Of a DNA stretch of 64,000 nt, positions 56,291 through 64,000 are shown piece after piece (the first letter of the stretch is position 1; each line of letters opens with the position of its first letter). This DNA comes from Enoplosus armatus (taxonomy: Eukaryota; Chordata; Actinopteri; Centrarchiformes; Enoplosidae). A model generated the notes under the pieces. It had not been told where the DNA came from and ran no database searches. It saw only the letters and a list, made by a program, of their open reading frames with translations. The stretch is from the NCBI RefSeq assembly GCF_043641665.1, contig NC_092185.1:27185135-27249134 (forward strand), in the 5' to 3' direction. The translations under genes and the position numbers were made by a program.

Positions 56291-58406
56291 GTTACAGCTG
56301 GACAATTTCACACAGGTTCTTCAAAAGACAGAACTCGATGTTTGTATCATCAAGTTCTGTCTCATAACTGTCTGCAAAGCATGCTTCTTTTGTAGTGCAG
56401 TTTACACTCCAACAGAGGAATAAAAGTGGATGGTACAAGCTTTGTCCCCCTCCACTCAAAACTATGTTTTGCTTCATGTTCCTACAGTTGGATGTTTGAG
56501 CTTCACTGTGCAGAATGATGAATCTGCAGAGTTTGACACTAGAAGGCTGTTGTCACATTCATCTGTTGAAAGTTTCTCTGCGCTCTGATTTTAAGGGGCA
56601 GGCCAACGGGCATGATTTGTGACATCACAAATAGTTTGGAAGTCAATCCTCGTTCAATATTCAGCTTATACAAGTGTGATGTAGAAACTAGAAGCCGCCT
56701 GTGCACATACACTGAGAATGGACTTCACGGTGAAGTAGGAGACATCTTGAGAACAGCAGGAAATCTTTAGAAATGAACAAAATTTGCATATTCGTATATC
56801 TGGGATTTTTAATGAGCTAGAGGGAGTAGATGTCTTTTTAAGGATTTTAATGTGGAAATTCTATTTTTTTTGCAGAAAAAAACATATCACACACACATTA
56901 CTATTGTTCCAATCAGACAATTTGTATATATGTTTTAAGACATCTGTGGAGGGGATCTTTACCCACTTCTCCTCAATGAGTGCACTGATTGCGTTGTGCT
57001 GAGTCCATTGAAACGAAGAAATGAAGACATTTCGCTCTTGGGTGTGACTGGGCCTATAGCTTGCAAAGACAAGACAATGATGGACAACCGCGACTCCTTG
57101 TTGTTGTCATCCAAAATATGTATGTATGTAAGTATGTATGTTTCCCATACATCAACTGTGTTATGGCCTAGCACAGATGACCAACTCAAACCTTCCTGCT
57201 ACACCCCTCAATGATGGTGTGACATCCCTCACACTGTCCAGAGGGCTGTCCTGGACAACCTCCGCAGATAATAGGCTACCAGTAGAGGGTCGTCAGTTCA
57301 GTCAGATCTAGTTCAGGCTATAAAAGCAGGCCCATGTGCTTAGTCCTCTCTCTATTCCTTCAGCTGACATCAACCCTGCATCTGTTTCTTTTGCACCTTC
57401 ACCACTGTCACATGCCACACATCCATGGCACACATTTCCACTCCCTATGGTGTATGATATTTCATTTCATCCTGGAGAGAAATAGAAGGCTCCCGTTTAT
57501 CCTTTGAGTCCTGGGTGACTGCATGCCTCATGTGACCCTGCACAACCTAGAGTGAGTATCACATTTTAGGTCAAATGGAAGAGAAGAGAAAGGGTTAATT
57601 CAAAATAACCACCGCTTTTGAAGCAAGGAGAAAGAATTCGACTCCCCAAAACTGCTCAGATAACAAGGCATTCAGGGCCACAGAGTGAACCTGAGGTGGT
57701 AGTCTTTCCTGACGACAACCATTATTATTATTATTATTTATTACTTTGTCCTGGCAAACATAATCCCTACCTGGATTATCTTCAGCAACTTTTATTAAGC
57801 AAATGAGGCCCTCCAGGGTTACGGAAAGATTGTGGTTTTGGTTAAATGTTGACAATCACGGCTTGTCTTGTGCTTCAAGTCACTGGAAAGTTTTTCGGTA
57901 TTAAACCAGACTTTGATTTTCTGTGAACCTGCCTTGTATCCAACATATGGAAGGCAAAAGGCCTCACAAACAACCTTGTAGGATGTAACCGCCTTAAGCC
58001 TTCCCCAAGAATCTCTTTGTCCAGTCCCCCTGATCATCACCCACTGCACGACACATCTTTCACAGTATCACCATGCAGCACCAAGGAGGGACTTTAGAGG
58101 GGAAATACTGGTGACAGGTTGCTTTAGTGCCCTCTAACATGGGCATACCAATGTCTGCTGCTGGAAGACATGGTATGCACTACTTCTGTCTTTGAAAGAG
58201 TGTCTTACTTTAAATAAAACTCTGCCTAAACATATGTTTCATGGTTCTCTGGGAGGAAAGGTACAGGTTCCAGTAGATTCACAGACTGAAACAGATGGGC
58301 TGATATAGTGTCAGCAGCAGGATTTAGAGGATGATTCATGGAAATGAGCCCCTGGCTACTGTGGCATGGTAACTGTAGCAATGTTGTGTTGTTGTTGTTG
58401 TTGTTG

Positions 58407-58464
<58 letters not shown>

Positions 58465-59080
58465 ATGTGTACGTATTCTTTTAGACATGTATTGCAGTGT
58501 GTGTGAGTGACAGTGTGTGTATGTGTAACCCAAAATAGACAAGATAACCTTTCTTATAATCCGCTGTGCCTATATCAAGTACTGATATGTTTAGAGTGTC
58601 CATCACCGGGTTTATGAATAGACAATAACACCTCATCTGTCATGAAACCTTTAATCCTCTGTCTTAGATGGATCATTCACATTAAAGAGCCTCATTTAAA
58701 GTCATATTAAGTGACATTTCTACTGATCTATAAGACAAAGCTAAACTGTGCGCTCAACAATGCAGGCAACTCTTGTCATAGGTATTTCTCAATTCCCTTA
58801 ATTGCATGTTTCCCTCACCTGTATTTTTTCTCATGTCTGAGGCTCTTTCCACGAGGACAGATGTGGTAAAAGATGTGAGGATAGAGCAGTTGTGGAAAGT
58901 AACTAAGTATATTTACTAAAGTAGTTCTACTTGTGTACTCCTTTTCATTATTGTTTCACTTCTCACATCAAAAAAGTTTCTAATCACATGGTGATTGATA
59001 TGCAATGTTGCACGAGACTGAATGGAAATGACGCTGATAGATTATTAAAATGTGACTACTGTTGAGCTACAACATGCAGT
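56291..59080. other. no gene seen; GTT/GT microsatellite
   Basis: A TATA-like CTATAAAAGCAGGCCC at 57320 on plus is followed by pyrimidine-rich sequence but no gene. GTT then GT repeats occupy 58384-58462. Several open frames have no family resemblance. Confidence 0.5.
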
Positions 59081-59250
59081 GATAAATGGCAAATGGTAAA
59101 TGATCTCACTTATATAGCGTTTTTCAACCTTCACGGTTCCCAAAGCGCTTTACAGCTAAGTCTCATTCACCCATTCACTCACACATTCACACACCGACAC
59201 ACACCCCCAACCCGTGCGACAGTACGAACCACTGCACCACCATGCCGCCT
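59081..59250 (-). mobile_element. internally deleted SINE of the 17807 family
   Basis: Has the 3' part (TATATAGCGTTTTTCAACCT, CACGGTTCCCAAAGCGC) and the 5' end (CAACCCGTGCGACAGTACG, CACCACCATGCCGCC) but lacks the middle 80-100 bp between CACACACC and CCCCAACCC. Confidence 0.75.
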
Positions 59251-59427
59251 CATCCATGATGACAAGCGGGAATGCAGTAGTAAAAAAAAATGGCCAGGCA
59301 GAAGAATACTTACTCTCCTTGACTATGCTATGAGATGCAGGTTAAAAGGATAAATGCCTGATCATGATGTGAAAAATCTTTCCGATGATGAATGATGAAA
59401 GCTATTTATTAATAATCAGGCTTTCAA

Positions 59428-59688
59428 TTATGTAGTAGGAGTAATATCACACCTGACTGTAACACCTGTTATGTGTCTGTCCACGCAGGTATAATTAAAA
59501 CTGTGGTGATGCAGCCTGGTGAGCTGCGGTGTCCAATCACTGACAGGTTTCCAGTAATGGCTTCCATTTAGAATGGTGTGTGTATCTTCGCTCAAGCCCC
59601 ACTGGGAGGCGTCCTTGCTCTTCCATCCTAGTTTCTCTGAACAGAACTGAGGGCATTGACACCAGCTCTTTGTGAAAGTCAATATTTA
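59428..59688 (-). other. unassigned open frame with protein-like pattern
   Basis: About 86 codons on minus between two stops, with cysteines spaced as in a folded domain. Segments include SWCQCPQFCSEKLGWKSKDA, GSHYWKPVSDWTPQLTRL and FNYTCVDRHITGVTVRCDIT. I do not recognise it. It has no ATG near its start (first plausible codon TTG) and no clear splice acceptor, so it may be an exon, a pseudogene piece or part of an unknown transposon. Confidence 0.3.
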
Positions 59689-59974
59689 TGGATTGTCCTG
59701 TTGATTTTTCCCCTTGGACTCAGTCACTAGCATGCGTAAGTCAGGGAGGGACAACTTCTGCCCTTTTTGTGGCTGAGAGAATGCTGAAGCTCCCATTTAA
59801 AATAGAACTGCTTGATTTTTAAATGTGTTATTGAGTGCTGTACCCTACTGTCTAAAAATGCACTCCACAAACAAAATGGACAAGCTACTCAGAGCTAAAT
59901 AAATGAAAAGAAATTACAGCTGGCAGTGACAGCTCGAGGAAGATCTTGGGAAACAAAACAGTTTTCATTCATTC

Positions 59975-60990
59975 TTTCAACCTTTATTTAAGTCTCGAAG
60001 AATCATTGAGGGCATGCCCTCATTTTCAATGATGTCAAGAGTACAACAGAATAAATACATACAAAAGAAAATAATGATAATAATAGTAATAAATGAGAAA
60101 ACAAACAGACAGCAGAACACAATTAAAAACAGTTACATTCAAGAGCAGAGTAGCTTGTAATCATGGTTTTAAATTGACCTATAGGTACCATTGTGTTAAG
60201 TTTTAGTGAGTGTTGTAAAAAGGTTCCAGGTGTGAGCAGCACAGAAACTAAAAGCAGTTTTCCAAAATGTTGTGTTTGCACGCGTTAACCAATCACTTGA
60301 ATGAGTCAAGTGATGATTATGGGACCAATTTAATAAGGAAGTGATATATGATGGTAAGTTGCCATTTAGGGCTTTATAGATAAATAGGAGCCAATGTCAA
60401 GTCTCACTGTTAGAGATGGATGAATCTAGGGGTTTAAGAGTGGAGGCAGAGGTCTATAGATAATATCATCGTAATCCAGGACAGACAAGAAGGCAGCGTC
60501 AATTATCTGCTTCCTACAGAACAAAGGAAACGTTTCTGTACAAATATCCAATTTTTTGTCATAGCTTGACAAGTGTGTCAATGTGAAATGTAAACGTATG
60601 TTTTTGATCCAGCCTGATACCAAGATATTTGTACTCTGAGACCTTGTCAATACTGTGTCCATTCAGCGTAGTAATATGCAAACTATTGTCCAGAGTATCT
60701 CTGGCTCTAGAAAATATCATGTATTTAGTCTTGTTGGTATTCAGGACTAATTTCAAATGAAAAAGTGCATCTTGCAGTTGATCAAATGCTTGCTGTAGGA
60801 TTTCAGTGGTTGAGTGTGCAGCATTAGCAAAGCAATACAGAATTGTATCAGCAGCACAAAGATGGGCATTGCAATTTGTTATAGATGATGTTATACTGTT
60901 GATATAGATTGTGAACAGGACAGGACCCAGTATTGAACCTTGTGGAACCCCCTTTGACAGTGGTAAGAATACTGAACGGTCAAGTAACAA
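59975..60990 (-). mobile_element. LINE with RT motifs, reverse copy
   Basis: The longest frame (60559-60990, minus) reads PLSKGVPQGSILGPVLFTIY, AADTILYCF (for YADDTILY) and LKLVLNTNKTKYMIFSRARD, then KVSEYKYLGIRLDQKHTF. A second frame continues with PLFCRKQIIDAAFLSVLDYD. The A-A-D-T in place of YADD is a catalytic loss. The 3' end lies near 59975 (CTTTATTTAAGTC). No closely related copy elsewhere in the window. Confidence 0.8.
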
Positions 60991-61257
60991 GGAAGTGTTT
61001 TACTTGTCTTTGCAAAGTGTGATAACATTTTGCAAAGTATTGCATTACTTCCTGTTCCTAAAAAAATGGTAAAGTATATTGATTTCTCAAATGCAAAAAA
61101 AGTGTTCTAGGTATAAGACAACTAGTACATAAATTTAAAAGAAACATTGCAGACGGACAAAAAAGGTTGATTTCTACATTGTTAACGTGCATTAACAATC
61201 TGAATGACTGAAATCACTAATATTTGCATTTACAGAGGTTTCACTTTTTATTTGCTT
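60991..61257. other. no gene seen
   Basis: AT-rich gap between two LINE relics. Confidence 0.5.
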
Positions 61258-61796
61258 TAGATTTTTTCTTAAAGCATTTACAGGTATGAATAGGCCCTCA
61301 GTTGCTGAGAGAGAGAAAAGATTCAGTTAATAGTCAAAGCAGCAGTTCATCAACTTGGACTGATATGACTGAATTAGGAAGAGGTCAGAGACAATCTTCA
61401 GACAAATTCCAGTCAAGAGTTATGTGGTTAATCTTTTTTATGGTTGTGATACTCCAGTGGAATGCAAGATGGCAAATGGACAGGAGTTCAAGCTTTTTAT
61501 TGACAACTTAACAATAAAGCCAGATGTTATGTGTGTTCAAGAGACTTGGTTGAAACCTCACTTGGATTTTGTAATACAGGGCTATGTCAACATACATGCA
61601 AGACTGGGAAGAAGGGAATGGCAGAGGGTGTGCAACACTCGTTAAACAAGGAATTCCTTACAGAGTCCTGGGAAAGGTGAAGGTCAAGAATATGTTGTGG
61701 TGTAGGGGAATAGCGCTGGTGACCATAAATTATTATAATCCATGTACACGACTAGAGTTGAACAGATTGCTAGAAGTTCAAGGTCAGGATAGATGT
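61258..61796 (+). mobile_element. I-clade-like LINE, endonuclease domain
   Basis: Across two frames: ILQWNAR, ANGQEFKLFIDNLTIKPDVM, CVQETWLKPHLDFVIQGYVN, GRGCATLVKQGIPYRVLGK and VTINYYNPCTRLELNRLLEV. These are the N-terminal motifs (QWN, Q.TWL) of the apurinic-type endonuclease of I/Nimb-type fish LINEs. The element is cut at 61796 by a TAGTCT-ended MITE and resumes with RNase H at 62880. The RT domain is missing. Confidence 0.75.
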
Positions 61797-62160
61797 AGTC
61801 TGACTAACCGGATGTAGGCTCCTGGGATAAGTCTGGCGACTATTTCAGTCACCATTCTCCTCCCCTTCCGCTATCTGTGCGTTACTGTTTTCAAAGTCCC
61901 GGTCGTTACGTGAAACAACAATATCAACAACCTCTGATCTAGCAGCCTACACGCTGAAAATAGCAAGTTTTGACAAAGATTTGGATCTTTTTTAACAGTA
62001 AAAGTTGTAAAATCACATCTACATATCAGTCTACATATGTCGTTTATTATTTTATGTGCTGATTTGCTCACTATTTTGGGCACTGTCGCTGCATCCTGGG
62101 CCTAGAACCACCAAAGACGATTGTGATTGATTTAAAGAAATACAAACAGAACGATGATGG
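61796..62160. mobile_element. TAGTCT-type MITE, second copy
   Basis: TAGTCTGACTAACCGGATGT, GACTATTTCAGTCACC and ACGATTGTGATTGATTTAAAG match 31256-31370, but this copy carries about 200 bp more in the middle. The right terminus is not found. Confidence 0.55.
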
Positions 62161-62879
62161 GACCATTTAGCTGCTAACCAATGCATTGTTGTTTCACATG
62201 GCTGCAAAGGTGACCTGTTCTATGCTCCTTTTAATGAGGCACTTACAGAAAAAAGTTTCCACATCCTATGTAAGACATTTCAGTCCAAATGATAGATTTG
62301 TCTGAATTTTCTCAGGTGAAACTACAGAGTTAGGCGGACACAGCCTTTGATTTTGTACAGGTTTTTGCACAGTAAAAAAAAACTAATGGCATGATGCCTC
62401 CAGTCTCATGCCTTTTCTTCCATCCTGTCTAAAGGCTGAGACAATCTTAGTCCAACTGTAACTGAGATCATTTTATCCTGAAGATGATTTTGGAAAATGA
62501 AGCCCAGTCTAGTAGGGATTAATGTTGCAAATAATTTTGTGTCACACACAAAGGGCATGTCTTGTAGTAAACATGTTTAATTCTAAAAAACCTGAGGCAA
62601 TAATCCTCTTTAACACCTCAACATATGCTTCCACATGAATCAAGTAATATTCAAGTAATTAACAAGTGCAACAGCTTGCAGTAACAGTTATCATTGTCAT
62701 TTTAACACACAACAGTGAGCACAGTGACTCAAAGAAAGTTCAACAAAAAAGATCGCACAAGAATCAGACAAAAATATTTATTGAAAGTTAATAGAAATAA
62801 TGTGACAGCAAAAAAATTTCCTCAAAAGCAAAATTACTACTACTAAATATATACTAAAACTATACAAGACATTCGATTA
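62161..62879. other. no gene seen between LINE halves
   Basis: Sequence where LINE RT would be expected but is not recognisable. The expected YADD region appears deleted. Confidence 0.45.
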
Positions 62880-63690
62880 TACCATTCTACACTTGTATTT
62901 ATTTATACAGATGGTTCAACAGATCCAGAGAATATCAGAGAACTGGAGCTGCTTTTTCACAGAGGAAAGTTACCACAGCAAAGCATACATCAAACTATCT
63001 GGGAGTCTATTCAGCGGAGATGATGGCAGGACTCTTGGGAAATAAATATGGAAATGTTTTAATTTGCTCTGTTTCGGTCCTCAGGACCCTGAGATCCTTC
63101 ATTTCCAGCCAACAAGATATTTTATTACAGGTACATTCCAGGCTCATTTGACAAGGTATTTCAGTCATTCCTGCAGGGAAATGAGCAGGACAGGTTAGCA
63201 AAATAAGCACGACAGAAAGCCAGCGCTTTTCTGCCAGAGAAAAACGCTATGTGGACACAAGCACAAAGGCAGTAGAAGAATGACAAGAGCAGTGGAACAC
63301 TGAAATAAGAGGAACATTTCTGTAATAGCAAAGTTAATTCATCAGAAAAGAAGAGGTCACTTTCAAGACTTCCAATCTACGTAGCACAGCATCCAACTGG
63401 TTTGTGTGAACAGAGTCAGGTAGAGGAGTCTGCTGTAAGCATGGATGTAATAAGTCTCAGCAAGAAAGGCAATGTATGCATGAAGTTCTCAGGAGGCTGG
63501 AATTTAGAATTTCAATATAAAAACATTAATGAACCAGTTAAGAGGAGCAATGAGTTTAATCTGTGATCCACACTCCGAAGCAGAAGGTGGCGGTTAAGCT
63601 AGTAATACTCACGAAGAACAAGCACAAACACAAGAAGAAGAAGAAGAAGAAGAAGAAGAAGAAGAAGAAGAAGAAGAAGAAGAAGCAGGA
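62880..63690 (+). mobile_element. I-clade-like LINE, RNase H domain and GAA tail
   Basis: A frame near 62905 reads FIYTDGSTDPENIRTGAAFS and VYSAEMMAGLLG. A further piece reads GNEQDRLAK. This is the RNase H order YTDGS, (Y)..E..A, GNE.AD.LAK. The 3' region CCACACTCCGAAGCAGAAGG with TGGCGGT, ending in (GAA)n at 63632-63685, is the standard terminus of this element type. It ends 15-20 bp before the GC box of the right-hand promoter. Confidence 0.75.
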
Positions 63691-63699
63691 GGAGGAGGA

Positions 63700-63834
63700 G
63701 GAGGAGGCGGGGGCGGGGCAACTAAACAGAGCATGCGCTGGCTGTTGAGTCTCGACTCACTTTTTAAATTCAGATTGAACCGGGAACGCAGCATTGGGGA
63801 AGAGGACAGGGGTAAACGGATAACATAACACTGT
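63700..63834 (+). promoter_or_regulatory. GC-box/NRF1-like promoter and possible 5' exon of a gene to the right
   Basis: A tandem GC box (GGCGGGGGCGGGGC, 63706-63719) is followed by an NRF1-like GCATGCGC (63731-63738). CpG-containing sequence continues to a consensus donor, CTGT|GTAAGT, with GTAAGT at 63835-63840. CpGs continue to the right edge, unlike the CpG-poor rest of the window. This is what a TATA-less housekeeping promoter with a short non-coding first exon looks like. The gene itself is outside the window. In mammals KLHL25 and AKAP13 lie on the 5' side of AGBL1, so one of them is a guess only. Confidence 0.45.
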
Positions 63835-64000
63835 GTAAGTTATCTTATTTAGAAGCACAGTTTTAGTTCTACGGGTCGATACACACGCAAACAGTTCAGT
63901 CCTGGCGCTGTCTCAGTAGGACGGCACTTCCCTGTTTTGTTCATATGCCTGATATAACGTTAACGTTAGTAACGCTAATGTTAATGTTAATTATGTGTTT

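Noticed and set aside
57595..57855. Minus-strand 86-codon frame
   Set aside because: Includes an ATT/AAT repeat (Asn run), and the segment GGTTTTGGTTAAATG resembles a common fish interspersed repeat.
63563..63794. Poly-Lys and poly-Ser frames
   Set aside because: Translations of the GAA/GGA tail of a LINE.

Overview
The window looks like vertebrate nuclear DNA, most likely from a percomorph teleost fish. It is AT-rich and non-compact, with GT-AG introns, many microsatellites and a dense mixture of fish-type retroposons (L2-like, Rex1-like, RTE, L1-like and I-clade LINEs, tRNA-derived SINEs) and short non-autonomous DNA transposons (hAT, piggyBac-like TTAA, ISL2EU-like). There are no operons, CRISPR arrays or rRNA genes, and I found no free-standing tRNA genes.

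I recognise one host gene, AGBL1 (cytosolic carboxypeptidase 4, CCP4), on the minus strand. Six consecutive exons encode its N-terminal armadillo-like region. In transcript order they are 24663-24742, 14090-14153, 13502-13648, 12089-12220, 10032-10116 and 4321-4358. All splice phases agree and every exon is bounded by AG/GT. The carboxypeptidase catalytic domain must lie beyond the left edge. The first of these exons has a good splice acceptor, so a further upstream exon must exist. A strong candidate is at 42129-42210: a 27-codon ATG exon with a clean donor, a CCAAT box and a TATA box at canonical spacing, and a splice phase that fits the 24742 acceptor. If it belongs to AGBL1, the gene fills about two thirds of the window.

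Layout: 1-4320 is AGBL1 intron with few recognisable repeats. 4321-24742 is AGBL1 exons with TE-filled introns (L2, Rex1-like and other LINE pieces, a SINE nested in a LINE, a retroviral pol relic, an L1-like relic and a piggyBac-type MITE remnant). 24743-42128 is probable first intron or upstream DNA with SINEs, L2 pieces, an ISL2EU-like MITE and a 1.2-kb TTAA element. 42129-42430 is the candidate promoter and first exon. 43307-63690 is TE-rich intergenic DNA: two L2 RT copies in opposite orientation, a complete hAT-type element with 8-bp duplications, and a LINE whose (GAA)n tail ends at the right-hand edge. 63700-63834 is a GC-box/NRF1-like promoter and possible 5' exon of a gene reading rightwards out of the window.

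I found no evidence of an undescribed multi-gene system. The most worthwhile leads are the candidate alternative first exon and promoter of AGBL1, a long CA repeat directly next to a weak AGBL1 splice donor, a LINE tail fused to a promoter, and several intact TE junctions. All family assignments come from recognition of protein and repeat motifs, not from database searches.
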